Shown here: positions 44,298-55,601 of the stretch, piece by piece
How positions within the stretch are numbered: the stretch's first letter is position 1
How the letters are laid out: the number at the start of each line of letters is the position of its first letter
The notes under the pieces: model-generated
What the model saw: only the letters and a program-made list of their open reading frames with translations
Told to the model about the DNA's origin: nothing
The model's database searches: none
Translations under genes and position numbers: made by a program
Assembly (NCBI GenBank): GCA_015179045.1
Contig: WHUZ01000091.1
Location: 62,001 to 126,000, forward strand
Length of the DNA stretch: 64,000 bases
DNA from: Kalaharituber pfeilii
Lineage: Eukaryota; Ascomycota; Pezizomycetes; Pezizales; Pezizaceae
Direction of reading: 5' to 3'

Positions 44298-45242
44298 GGA
44301 TGGAGAAGCTAAAGAGGAATCGTTGATATTTATAAACTACAACTATAAATCCAGTAACTAATGCATAGTCTTGAAAATAATATAATACATCATTAGAAGT
44401 ATACTGCTCTTTAGTAATTGGAGTACTTCAATGAAGTACAGAAATATCATATCTATCACCCATATTGCCTATTTAGGTATAAAAGGATATGCATAGGGGA
44501 TAGGTATTGCTAAGCAGAATAAGACCGAGATGATAGGTAATGTTAAATGTTAGGTAATGCTGAGTGAGAGTGGGCATGGTAAGCTATTGAATAAGTAGAA
44601 AATATATGCTAGAACAGTTTTCAAGAGCCTTATATACTATTAAAGCTCTTCAGCCAAGTATTTACAAAATTGCGGTAACAGCTTTTTTTTATTATTCGGC
44701 CATTTAGGACGCAGCAACAACACAAGTACATAATAAATGGTCTGTATTACTGGTAGACCTAATGGATGTATGGTCAACTTCGGAGGTAGTGGCAGCTGGC
44801 TTTGTTGAAAGACCACGCGTCCTGGCTATCTAGTGGTAATTGGTAAATGATTCCGCGACAGCGGAGACGAAAGAGAAAAGCTGTGAGTGGGTAGCAACCA
44901 TATCTTCGATATACATGAAGTTGTACTCGGGTACATGCGAGCTCACCACCCTTGAAAACTCTGCATATTAGCGCACGCCACTGGCGATCCGCTTACCGTA
45001 CAAGGAACTACCTGTCCCTGAGCGCACAGGTAAAAAGTACCTGTCCGGAGTCATCCCGTTGCTTCATTTTCCTTAACTCTTTGTAGGCAGCCTCGAACTT
45101 GGACATAGCCTACAGGGTGTCAAGCGAATAATGAAAATAAAAAGGTGTATCAGACTGAACAAAGAAAGAAAGGAACATGATTATCATCAGCCCCGCAAAC
45201 AACACCCCACGTCCCAAAGTTTCAACGAGACGTACAGGCAAG

Positions 45243-46582
45243 CTACCAGACGAGCATAAGGTGTTGAATATCTGTGCTTCCATTTGGTGCCAAACAACCG
45301 ATATGGTCTCTGTCTCTCATAACCTTGTCAATTTGCTCCGCCATCCCGCTCATATGTAGGATTTGTGCGACCGCAGCATGAACACCTAGCAGCAGAGGGC
45401 TTGGCAGAAGGTATCTGCCATCGTGGGCGGTAAATTGGACTTCCATGCTTTTTGGTAGTCTCTCGACCCAAGTAGATGGAAACCCAGGATAAGTTTTGAT
45501 TTTATACGTGTTTTCAATGTCCTAATGATTAAGCATTAGCACTATCTTAGCCAGTAGGGAGATAGATTATTCTTACAGTCGAGAAAAGAGTAAACCCAAA
45601 GTCGCCGAAGAGGGTATGTAATGTAGAGCACAATGTCATTGCGTTATATGTTTCATTAATGTCTCCCGAGGAGAAGGTTAGATTCTGTCGAAGGTTAGGA
45701 AAGCAGCGGTACAGTCCATCCCAAATTATAGCGGCTGCGTGAAGCTGTGGGAAGAACAGTTAGTACTGAGTCAATAGCAGCGAACCAATAGTAAATGGGT
45801 ATTCCATTTCACTGCATAGCGCAATCGCGTTGCTTGCCTGGAAGGTAACAACGTCTTCCAGCTAAAGAGGAACTAACCTCAGACTCCGGAAAGCTCCCTA
45901 AAGCAAATGGAATAATGTGAGCAACTTCTGTAAGATCAGTCATCCGCTCATGGTGTCTGCCGTCTTGAGAATTCCTGCTTTGATGGTGGTCGTAATAGCC
46001 TGTGATCAAGCATCTGTTTCCATCTCGCAGCAGGCAACTGGCTTTTAGCTGTGCTTGTCTGCTACGGGTAGCAGATTCTATGCCTGAGGACACTTCTTCA
46101 ACATCGCTCTCAGCTGCAAACCGGGGAGATGATACTGGTGTTTTTCTAAGTGCCTTCACTGCACGGGATTCCAAGGAGAGGTCAGCTCGCTATTATATCA
46201 TAACTTTAATCACCACTCCGAGATAGAGTTCGCAAGAGTACATAGGCACGAGGATGGCTAAGTAAATTGCGGGAACTGAGTGCTTACTTGGAAACAAAAT
46301 GGCAGTTAAAAGATGCTGTGCAAGCTGCCGCAACTGCGAGTCATCACAGCATTCAACGATATCATTGGCAACGTTAATTCTACCAGCTGTCGGGAGACAC
46401 TTTAAGAAAGACTGGAGAATTATGCCTGTTTTGTCAGCGCTAACGCTATCCTGCTGGTATCTCCCAATCTTGTCGTCTGCTTGAGTGATGAGTTGAACAT
46501 AGTCGGTAATGTCTGAAGGGTTGGAGGACAATGGAGAGTCAATTGTAACTGGGTTTGCGACTGGGAGCGCTGCTGTGGCCAT
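45243..46582 (-). CDS. HNH nuclease domain protein (HNH_2-like)
   Basis: Four exons on the minus strand: 46582-46288, 46158-45878, 45744-45577 and 45521-45243. Introns are 129, 133 and 55 nt, all GT-AG, with CTGAC-type branch words; every junction keeps frame (340 aa). The core is RSRQAQLKASCLLRDGNRCLITG followed by EVAHIIPFALGSF, the pattern of fungal HNH_2 proteins: a Cys-bearing strand, then the (E/V)AHIIP motif with the metal-binding His. Downstream come the usual helical segment (AAAIIWDGLYRCFPNL) and a TYNAMTLCSTLHTLFGDFGFTL block. These proteins are common in filamentous fungi and are mostly uncharacterised. The gene looks intact. A foldback element lies ~180 bp upstream of the start. 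Confidence 0.85.
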
Positions 46583-46764
46583 TGCTGATCAGTGAGATGA
46601 TGTAGGATGTGTCGATTGTCGTCTCCGGTGCACTAAGATGTGGCTGCCAAGAAGAACTTGGCGCTTACTAAGTATCTCGACCCCGGGTAGTATGAAAATT
46701 AGTCATTACACCCTGCAAAAGACTTCCGAAGAATTCTCTGGTAGCAAAACTTTAATTGCAATTA

Positions 46765-48586
46765 CCAGTACCGTATGGGTAACGATGTGCACACCGGTAA
46801 CGCTGGGCACCTTGGCACCGGTTTTGCACCCTCCCCAACATCAAAATGTCAGGCATATCTCACAGAATATATTTCTAATATGTATGATGAATTAGTTATA
46901 GACCATATTGACTGCGCTGATTCTGAATTTGAAGTGAAAAAAGTGAAAATGCTACTCCTACAGCATCTACAGTTGGCTCACCCCTCTACCTTATGAAATA
47001 GCCTCCTCTGGCACCTACCAGCAAATACCAACTCACTGCAACGCTCTACCTGCCCATGCAATAGTAGGAATGGTAGCAATGGTACTACCAGTGCTATATT
47101 ATAATACATGAGTAGTAATAGCTTGAGATCTGCAACATAGCACCGTATGCTCCTGTAGCAAGAAATTGTGCATAACTAAGAAATTGAGCATTTTCCGGAT
47201 ATGACAACAAAAAATTCCTGTGAGTGCAAATAGCTCTCAAGGGGGCTCAAATTGAAGCCAGAGCATGGCAGAATACATGGAATTATCTTCCGCATATTCA
47301 TTAAGCCAATTTGTAGGAGATGAGTAGTGACCTATTTGGAATATCCCAAAACCTATGCTAGACATACTCTGAGCTGCCGAGTGTCAATGACTCTGCCTGA
47401 GATCTTATTTATCTTGACATATATTTTATTACCTATTCTGAGGAAGTATAGCAAGCTTGGCGATGTCAAGGAGTCGCCATGACCGTAGAGTGAGCAGCCC
47501 GCATATGTCAGATATGTTAGATATGCAGCATCATACACATATGGTATGCAACAGTAATAATTGCATCATCATCGTCATGTAGTGCTATACGAGCTGTACA
47601 CAGTCTCGAAACCAGCACAAACTATAGGTATCTAGATTAATATCTAGAGTGGAACTGTCATATTAATAGTTATGCAGGTACATATTAGTACTGCACTGTT
47701 GTAGAGTACAACTGATGTGTAGATACTCTCTAAAGCTACAAATATAAAGACATATAGAAGAAGATGTTTTATAATAGCTGGTAGTATGGGGTAATAGTTT
47801 TGGGTAGCTGAAAACTAGTCACGGTGTGGCATACCTAACTAACATAGGCAGGCTACTTACTCTATAGCCATGATGACTTCATGACGTGGCCAAACACCAC
47901 CAAACTATCTACGGTTCCTCAGAATAGGTAATAGAGTGTATGTCAAGATAAATAAGATTTTAGGTAGGATCATGGACACTTGGCAGCTCAGAGTATGTCT
48001 AGTATAGGATTTGGGATATTCCAAATAGGTCACTACTCATCTCCTAAAAATTGGCTCAATGAATATGCGGAAAAAAATTCCATGTATTCTGCCATGCTCT
48101 GGCTTCAATTTGAGCCCCCTTGAGAGCTATTTGCACTCACAGGAATTTTTTGTTGTCATATCCGGAAAATGCTCAATTTCTTAGTTATGCACAATTTCTT
48201 GCTACAGGAGCATACGGTGCTATGTTGCAGATCTCAAGCTATTACTACTCATGTATTATAATATAGCACTGGTAGTACCATTGCTACCATTCCTACTATT
48301 GCATGGGCAGGTAGAGCGTTGCAGTGAGTTGGTATTTGCTGGTAGGTGCCAGAGGAGGCTATTTCATAAGGTAGAGGGGTGAGCCAACTGTAGATGCTGT
48401 AGGAGTAGCATTTTCACTTTTTTCACTTCAAATTCAGAATCAGCGCAGTCAATATGGTCTATAACTAATTCATCATACATATTAGAAATATATTCTGTGA
48501 GATATGCCTGACATTTTGATGTTGGGGAGGGTGCAAAACCGGTGCCAAGGTGCCCAGCGTTACCGGTGTGCACATCGTTACCGTAT
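46765..48586. mobile_element. Foldback element, copy 2 (~1.82 kb)
   Basis: Arms 46765-47443 and 47929-48586, loop 47444-47928, all closely similar to copy 1 at 41231-43064. The left flank is TA (46763-46764). The right end is damaged: after ACATCGTTACC the last ~15 bp (CATACGGTACTGG) are replaced by GTATGCATTC. It lies just upstream of the HNH gene. Confidence 0.88.
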
Positions 48587-48595
48587 GCATTCTTT

Positions 48596-48656
48596 CTATT
48601 TTTTTTTTTTTTACATATCCTGTAACTCTGCTTGCAGCAATTCGCCTTGGCCAGGG
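48596..48656 (-). mobile_element. Ultra-short retroposon, family 2
   Basis: T run, ACATATCCTGTAACTCTGC, TTGCAGCAATTCGCCTTGGCCAGGG. Flanks TGCATTCTTTC / TGCATTCGTTTC look like an imperfect TSD. Confidence 0.78.
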
Positions 48657-48948
48657 TTTGCATTCGTTTCATCAGTAGCATCCCCCGACAATTTACTTCA
48701 GCTACTTTGTAATCATGTACATCACATACTAGTTGTGCTTGGGTAAAGGTAAGTGTTCAGAAGTGCGAAAAGTTGCACATAATGTCGGGATACTTGTTGC
48801 TAGGATAGAGTTCGCCTGTTAGCTATGTAATACTTGTTACCCTACACGCTTCGCATCGCTACACACTTTAACGTTTGTTTTCAACCAACTCGCACAACTC
48901 CATTTCCCAGTCACAGCCTCGAATCACCCGCTTCAGCCTCACACAATA

Positions 48949-49262
48949 GTGAAATGAAAATCCGAGCTCGGCATGCAAAGATTTCGGTCATGAAGTTCAC
49001 AATCGAGAAACTACTTGATGTTACGGAGGTGGTAAACGCAGAAAGTTACCGTCCGCCAGGTCAAAAAGACACTTGACTAGCGATACTCGCTAGTCCTCTG
49101 CGTAGCTCATATAGTACTCATTATGCGACTGCGGCGCCTTTCCGGCTGTCGCATGTCGCTTACGTCGCATATGCGCATTTCGTATGCGCTTGCATTTTTC
49201 TCTTTTCACGCGCTCCACCGGCCGCCCACACTACGGTTGCGGTGAACCCGTAACACTTAAGT
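48949..49262 (+). mobile_element. 3' end of an LTR retrotransposon-like repeat
   Basis: The plus frame KIRARHAKISVMKFTIEKLL...NAESYRPPGQKDT ends in a stop at 49074-49076. It is followed by TTGACTAGCGATACTCGCTAGTCC, a CATATGCG-rich region and ...GAACCCGTAACA. The same coding-end-plus-block layout appears at 6949-7175 (inverted) and 9049-9235. Confidence 0.5.
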
Positions 49263-50085
49263 TGAGTGCATCTGAATCATGATAACTGCAGAAATGAGGT
49301 GAAGAGCTTCAAGAGTGGGATAAAATGATAAAAGAAAGACTCCTGTCATTAGTTAGAAGTGTGCCAGATTGGCTTTGCTGTTATGGTAGTCAAATGGAAT
49401 TATGCAATACTTTATTGACTTGTGCGCAGTTAAAATATACATGTGTCGTATTTTTGTGTGTAAATCCCATACAAAAGTTCTAGAAGACTTTTCGACCAAA
49501 CGCCTTCACTTTCGAACCCCTGTCCAGTGCATAGCGCTTCTAGCCTACCCCGAGTACTAGTACATCATATAAGGGAATGGGCACTGCCGCAAACCCGTCC
49601 TGGACTGTTGGCTGCGGTGGGGGATCTTGGCATTTCACGTGCCATGGTGGGCCGGAGGTGGGAGGTGACTACTAAAAGGGGAAGGGGGTACCGGGAAGGG
49701 AAGGGTATTTCATGAGGGGAGAAGAGGGGAGGCCTCAGAAGAAGATCATTATCGTTACAAGGTTGAAGGAAGTAGACCTCGCTCATTCCCAGCTGCTTGC
49801 TCCTTCTTCCCACTAGTCCACTTTCCTCTACAGCACATTAACGTCGTGGCTAACGTCGTGGCTAACACCGCGTGACTTTTGCGCCAGAGGTCTTGGCTTG
49901 CGTCAGCTGCTCCTGAGGTTCCCAACATTCTTGATAAGCACAATGCTGATGCGCGAACGTGGCAGATCTCGCGCGACATATACATCTCTGTCGACAAACC
50001 AGCTCCGGCACGTGCAAGTCCAAACTGTCGGTTGTAACCCCGCCTTAACAAGAACCAGTCTCATGCTTGATAGTCGGACGCTACT
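49263..50085. other. Upstream region of the six-exon gene
   Basis: Short overlapping frames only (for example 49527-49715 plus, 50051-49755 minus). None has a recognisable motif. It probably includes the promoter of the gene starting at 50086. Confidence 0.3.
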
Positions 50086-51698
50086 ATGAATAATCCACTA
50101 TACATCGCAAGGCTTGAGGGGCCCTCCATGCCCATCGACCAGGTACCCCTCCTGCTTCCAGGTTCAGCAATCTGCAAGATCAGATCGACGCAATATAATT
50201 ATTCCCCCGCAACCTTCTATGTGGAGTTCCAATCCGGCGCAGACCTAGAGAGGGCACTCCAGCAAAGCAAACCAGGTGTTAAAGTGAAACCTTGTATGCA
50301 CACCATACTCACGTTCTGCTCCTCATTCTCGATAACTTGATGCTGATGGACGTGAGGGTTCCAGTAGCATCATATGAAGAGCATGCAAGTACCGATAACT
50401 CCTCTTCCATCCTGCGTATCTAACAGAAGGAATAGTTCTTTGGTGAATTACAAGATCGTGCAGACCAAGTCCGTAGACTTATCGGGAAGATGGAGGGTCG
50501 CCTTGCTTGCGGCGAGATTCTGTACGAGGCGGATTCGGCTTCCTTGGAAGCATACAGGCAGGAGGTGCAAGAGCTCTGTGGGAGGGTGTAAGTTCGCAGC
50601 CCCCTTTGACGAGCACCCGAACAGCCGTTACGTCCACCACCCATGGTTAAACTCCACATGAGTGACTATCCGAACAGCACAAAGACAGTAGATTTTGAAT
50701 TATCTTGGACGTTATTTCCCTTGAGTAGTCTTTGGCTAATTACCAGATAGTCCGCCTGACGTTATCGCACAACGCATCGAGTTACTGCAGGACTTCCTGC
50801 ACCGCAACGGGCCAAACGAGAATGTTAGTGCGGCTCTCAACTTCTTACAGAGCAGAGACCCACGGTTCTGCGATCTTGATCGAAACCAATGCCTAGTCAT
50901 GGCAGGAGGGAACGTGATTGCTGCACCAGTGGATTACCCAGATGGCATAAGTAAGGACGAGTATGAGAGGATCATGCAGCTGGCAGAAGGCCGGCCAATA
51001 TGGGTTGAGGATGTGCGTAGCTGGATTCTTTTCTGTGCACCGATCGTGAAGCTGATTTCGATGATAGCCTCTGGGGAGAGAAGTCAATGAATTTACCTCC
51101 ATCATTTACCATACAGCTGCGGCTGGATACAAGAAGTTCAATGTGAGTGAGTCAGAATTCATTGGATAAGAAAGCTTTGCTAAAGATATCGTCTAGCTGA
51201 ATATGGAGATTAAGGCAAGCGTCCCGCAGTAAATCTTTTTCAAATTCCAAGACAATCATGATCTAATGTTAATTGTCATAAATGCAGGACCCTGGGGATC
51301 ATAATAATACTTATGCTAAAACTTTATCTTTCCTCTTCGATACTGGCGCCACTAACACTTCAGGATACAAGGACGATGTACGAGAGATATTCAATGGTCA
51401 ACTGCCACCAGCGACTGGGTCCTCCTGTGCTTGGCTTGCAGATGGGACCTCACGTCACCGAGATTATTGGGAGGTTCATGTGCGAATCCCCACAATTACA
51501 AATTGGAGGCCCATCCGCTTCTACGGAAAGGACCAACCGCAGCCTGGCCAGAGGACGGTGCGCCTTTCTGGTGAGTTTCCCATAGAACACTGTTATGGTG
51601 CCTTTCAACCCAACGACAGCAGGCTCATATTGGCAAACATCGTTACAGCACTCAGGCAGGGTTTCCTCCAAGCTGGCAGAGGAGATGCTATTAACTAG
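50086..51698 (+). CDS. Multi-exon protein of unknown function with a retropepsin-like DTGA motif
   Basis: Exons: 50086 to about 50290 (donor not resolved), 50436-50587, 50751-51012, 51068-51142, 51197-51214 (18 nt) and 51288-51698. The last five join in frame. The intron after 51214 has a GC donor (AAG-GCAAGC), a rare but known GC-AG intron. The N-terminus (LEGPSMPIDQVPLLLPGS...TFYVEFQSGADLERALQQS) looks like a small alpha/beta domain. Exon 2 is helical (ELQDRADQVRRLIGKMEGRL...LEAYRQEVQEL). Exon 6 begins TLSFLFDTGATNTSGY, a retropepsin-type aspartyl protease active-site word (DTGA) after a hydrophobic strand. It could be a domesticated protease-like protein or a host hypothetical. The family is not recognised. 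Confidence 0.6.
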
Positions 51699-52183
51699 GT
51701 GCCATCTGTCCTGTCACCTTTTGACCCCAAGAATTGTTGTATAGATCTTTGTTTTGAGTCGTTTTCAGGTCCGCGCATTGTAACTTCACTGAACTGAAGT
51801 GCCACCCTACCGACCTACGATATTTGAGAGTGGGATGCTTTAGGGAACGAGATGCACTCTTGGAAATTGTTACGTAAACTGCTGTGAATGTACATGCTCT
51901 TAACCTTGGCACTCAGACTACGTATCAGGACGTAGGTGAGTTGCGGAGGAAATCGATTTTGCTTGTCAGGTGGCTGTTTTTTTGCTCATATTCAATAGTT
52001 AATCTGCTACAAAGAACTTGCCCGGTGGTAATTTACTTAGTAGACTGATCTATCTGTACATAGACTAGTCCACTTAGGAATTAGTTAGCTCATAAATCAG
52101 AAATAGTCGCTAACAGATTGCTATAGTCCTGTAGTATGAGTGGCACAGAGTATCCAATAGAGTATTAATAGTGCTTTGCGTTA
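51699..52183. other. Stretch with no recognised gene
   Basis: 3' flank of the preceding gene; nothing further recognised. Confidence 0.35.
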
Positions 52184-52195
52184 CGTTACGTTGCG

Positions 52196-52256
52196 CCCTG
52201 CCTTGGCGAACAGCTGCATGCCGGGTCACGTGAAAAAAAAAAAAAAAAAAAAAAAA
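52196..52256 (+). mobile_element. Ultra-short retroposon, family 2 (61 bp)
   Basis: CCCTGCCTTGGCGAACAGC, TGCATGCCGGGTCACGTG, then 24 A. The TSD CGTTACGTTGCG is perfect (52184-52195, 52257-52268). Confidence 0.93.
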
Positions 52257-52268
52257 CGTTACGTTGCG

Positions 52269-53141
52269 TTAGGTAACCCATGTCAATCCACTAAGCCCAA
52301 ATGAGAGCAGCGTAGCTGATTTCCCCCACGTAACCTACGCTACCGTCACCCCGCATATCGGGGAAGGCCAAAATCAGACATCAACCAATCAGTAACTGAA
52401 ATTTGGCCTTCGATCATCTGTAAAGTTGTCATGATAACCTTTGGGCAGTTCACAGAGTTTACTGTAGGTACCGTAGGTGCGAAACTGAGAAAGTGGAATT
52501 GAGCAGATATTGACTGCGAAAAATGAAAGCAGAATGAAGTGTACTCTGCTATGGCAGGATGTGTGAGTTAGATTCGGCAGTTGCCCACCTCTACAAGGAT
52601 GATTAGAACGAGAACACAGAATATAGAACGCAGAGCACAGTTAAAAACAGACAGCATAATGAACTGAACTCTCTAATGAAATAAGTCCCTCAGCATACAT
52701 GTTCAAACTGGCGATGCTATTAGTATTTGCGCGAACTGGTCTGCCTCAACCGGCGTAAATAGCATGAATGGCCTGAAGTGGCCTGTGTCGGCCTGCATGT
52801 TTCAGGCCGGTACAGGCCCTCAAAAGCTCCGCCGGGGCCGCCCCAGGCGGTTTCAGGCCTGGCCAGTTGGGAGCACTGCTTCGATTGGTATACCACTGAA
52901 AATTAAATTAAAAAATAAAAATTCCATTACCTTGTTACAAAAAGAGTAATAGAGCAGTGAAGACTAATGAACTGATTGACTCAACATAACAGCATACGAT
53001 GGTTTATATAAAGCAAACTCGCTGAAAATCTATGGCGTTGTTACCAGAAATATTGATGCCTATTGTCACGAGCATGAGTTTGTCCAAGTAGTTGAGCCAA
53101 GACATGAGGCTGTGCTTTGCTGCAACATGATGAGTGCTGAG
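52269..53141. other. Non-coding stretch with a GGCC-rich repeat
   Basis: At 52765-52890 a run of GGCCTG words ends GGCCAGTTGGGAGCACTG, related to the mini-element at 62443-62508 (GGCCGGTTGGGAACACTG) and to 55265-55345. No gene recognised. Confidence 0.45.
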
Positions 53142-53152
53142 GATGACGATAT

Positions 53153-53216
53153 TTTTTTTTCTTTTTTTTTAAAAAAAAAACATTACTCGCATGCCGCCCT
53201 ATGGGCTATGGCGAGA
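53153..53216 (-). mobile_element. Ultra-short retroposon, family 1 (64 bp)
   Basis: T run, an A10 run, CATTACTCGCATGCC, GCCCTATGGGCTATGGCGAGA. The TSD GATGACGATAT is perfect (53142-53152, 53217-53227). Confidence 0.9.
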
Positions 53217-53227
53217 GATGACGATAT

Positions 53228-54138
53228 GAGCGTGGGGAGGGCTGCATTTAACTCCACTACTCTATGCACCGGGCCCTCTGCTGGGAGGTCACTGGTCAAA
53301 GGAGGAAGTGAAGGCAGTATCACGTAGCTGAGCAAAGAAGATTGCTGAATGTGAGCGAGAGTTATTCAATTGCAAAACAAGCATAGACGTCAATATCAGG
53401 AACACATAACTGTAGAAATGTTGAAGGTAACTGAATGAGTAGAAGAATAAAGGAATAATAATGAATGATGTAAGTGCTTAGTGAACAGATTGACTGAACG
53501 AACTGATGAATTGATGGATTGGCGGGTTAAAGAATAAGGTAAAAAGAACGTCCTTCGTATACCATTGACTGCCAGTGTCACCATTCCTAAGCATAATATC
53601 CTACTTGCTCTGATCATGTGTACCTACATACATTACCGAGCTACAACCTTGTGACCTGCGGCATTCCTGAGCCCAACACCAGCGCAGTTATAGTAATTAA
53701 TTAGGTGTGCTGGGCTACAACTATGACATGTGCAGCAACAATAACTGAACATCAAAACAGTGTCAACTTATGTTTTACATCAGCGTGTGTCTTGCATCGA
53801 CTCGTCAATAATCTCCTGTAGTTATCTGCAGGAAGAGGAGTACTCCGTTCCCTCATCGTTGCACTTAATTAATTTGGGGTTGAGCAAATTCACAGACCAA
53901 GTGGGCGCCACAGGCGCACGCGAAGCAAAAGCAGCACAGCATATGGATATGTACCGCGCACACCTTTTAGCTTAGGTTGCCAACCCGCGCTGGAAAAATC
54001 CGCAATATGTTCATCCCATACTAATGCAAACACCAAGAAGGCCATAGAGCCCTAGCCCACATCATGCAGGTCGTCCCCTACATCCAATCAATTTTGGTGG
54101 TAGTGGCAGTGCTGAATCACCCAACCCTGCCAGTGAAG
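53228..54138. other. Stretch with no recognised gene
   Basis: Only short frames without motifs. No repeat ends recognised. Confidence 0.35.
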
Positions 54139-54147
54139 CCGGAAGTG

Positions 54148-54242
54148 ACGTAGCTGTTTTTGTTTTTGTTTTTATTTTTAAAACCCTCGCCATAGCCTGT
54201 TAGGCGGTCTGCGAGTAATGATATAAAAAAAAAAAAAAAGAA
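54148..54242 (+). mobile_element. Short SINE-like retroposon with family 1 tail (95 bp)
   Basis: ACGTAGCTG then T-rich GTTTTTGTTTTTATTTTT, CTCGCCATAGCCTGTTAGG, CGGTCTGCGAGTAATGATAT and poly(A). The TSD CCGGAAGTG (54139-54147, 54243-54251). Confidence 0.78.
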
Positions 54243-54384
54243 CCGGAAGTGGAGACATGGTTTGGCAGTGTAGACAACGTACTTGGGGCAGTGTACTAGA
54301 GCCCCGAGCTCGAGGCATCGGTACAATTGTCCCTAATTTGCATATGCGAATACACGCGCGATCTGCCACACACGTATGATTTTT

Positions 54385-54440
54385 TTTTTTTTTTTTTTGA
54401 GTCACGTAACCCCGCATACAAGCTACCAGCCTATAGCAAC
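54385..54440 (-). mobile_element. Ultra-short retroposon, family 2
   Basis: T run, GAGTCACGTAACCCCGC, ATACAAGCTACCAGCCTATAG. The final GGCAGGG is altered and no TSD is evident. Confidence 0.65.
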
Positions 54441-54489
54441 ACACTGACAGCGGCATGCAGCAAGTAATACTGTACCCTTGTACTCGTCA

Positions 54490-54770
54490 GACTTTTTTTT
54501 TTAATATGTCATTACTCGCATGCCGCCATAACCTAAGGGCTATGGCGAGGTTGGTTACATATGAGATCAAGAAAAAAAAAAGATACATTTCCCCTCATCG
54601 TCCCGCCCACCCCAGCATCTCTGTCAGGGGGTCTCTCTCCCCCTCTTTCGCCTTCGGAGGGTCTTTCACTGCATCTGCTCCCCCAGGCCACTTCCGTCTC
54701 CATACTCTGCATTCGTTCCAGATGTGTCCTGTCGTCTCTTCGCTCTCCCCACACCATCTGCACCCTGGGT
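54490..54770 (-). mobile_element. 5'-truncated LINE 3' end (~280 bp)
   Basis: The minus frame GCRWCGESEETTGHIWNECRV then WRRKWPGGADAVKDPPKAKEG matches the zinc knuckle and C-terminus of the LINEs at 3918 and 57237. It is followed by the family 1 hairpin complement (GCCGCCATAACCTAAGGGC) and a T run. No TSD found. Confidence 0.8.
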
Positions 54771-55098
54771 TCTTATGAGGCTCCGTTTGCTGATAGACTT
54801 GTGCGCCGGGGCCTCGAGACGGGTGCTCTTGGCAAGTACTGTTTTGGCAGTGCTGGGCTGCCCAGTGCCATGAATCTATTGGTCCGATCTATGGTAGGGT
54901 GCCAAGAAGCCAGGGGCTGGGTTGTGCTACGGGAGCTGAAAGATTCCTCAAAACTTCACCCCAACGGGGAAACTTGAGGACTTGGATATTTTGGAATAAA
55001 AATTAGATCAAAGACTCAGCGGGCTGAGAGCTTTCGATCTGCGTAGGTTTCACTGTAGGGGGCGTTGTGGTTGCGGAGTCCCTTCCAAACGCTCGTCC
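54771..55098. other. Stretch with no recognised gene
   Basis: A plus frame continues to 54977 but has no recognisable motif. Confidence 0.3.
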
Positions 55099-55111
55099 TG
55101 TCGAAGTGGTT

Positions 55112-55260
55112 GTCGAGGGAGTAAACATACGGGAGATCTTGGAATGGGCACGGGGAGAATAGATGAGAGTGACGCATATATTTCACTTATTTTATGTATT
55201 TAAATATCGCCATAGCCCATAGGGCGGCATGCGATTAATGAAAGAAAAAAAAAAAAAAAA
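55112..55260 (+). mobile_element. SINE-like retroposon with family 1 tail (~149 bp)
   Basis: About 90 bp of unique sequence (starting AGGGAGTAAACATACGGG), then TCGCCATAGCCCATAGGGC, GGCATGCGATTAATGA and an A-rich tail. Flanks GAAGTGGTTGTCG / GAAGTGGCTGTCG (55099-55111, 55261-55273), one mismatch. Confidence 0.72.
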
Positions 55261-55377
55261 GAAGTGGCTGTCGCGCGGCCTGAATGGCCTGGAGCAGCCT
55301 GATTGTTTCAGCCCCCTGGGGTCCAGGCCATGCCCCGGTTGGCGTCGCCTATTGGATTCATTATATATAATCCTATT

Positions 55378-55438
55378 CCCCCGCCATAGCCCATAGGGCG
55401 GCATGCGAGTAATGATATTAAAAAAAAAAAAAAAAAAA
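55378..55438 (+). mobile_element. Ultra-short retroposon, family 1 (61 bp)
   Basis: CCCCGCCATAGCCCATAGG, GCGGCATGCGAGTAATGATAT, poly(A). The TSD ATCCTATTC / ATCCTGTTC (55369-55377, 55439-55447), one mismatch. Confidence 0.85.
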
Positions 55439-55601
55439 ATCCTGTTCGTCTTGCGAATCTTTGATCAATAGATTCATTGATATTTCTATCTCTCCCTTCA
55501 GGAATAGATCGATCTCCATAACTTCGGCCACGTTTTGCTCTCAAAGTATTGACCTAAGGGACTGCAGTGGAGGCTATCAGGTTATCTAACCCAAGGATTG
55601 A

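Larger units (their letters stand above)
43101..45058. mobile_element. 1,958-bp Mutator-like non-autonomous element
   Basis: Terminal inverted repeats of ~130 bp begin CGGGATGACTC and share GGTAGTTCCTTGTACGG, TAAGCGGATCGCCAGTGG and CGTGCGCTAATATGCAG. The right end has a ~28-bp internal duplication. A 9-bp TSD TTGCTTCAT (43092-43100, 45059-45067), with long TIRs, is the Mutator/MULE signature. The interior carries a LINE ORF1 fragment and two ultra-short retroposons but no transposase. Confidence 0.85.

Noticed and set aside
52764..52949. 61-aa ORF
   Set aside because: Lies in a GGCC-rich repeat family; no protein signature.
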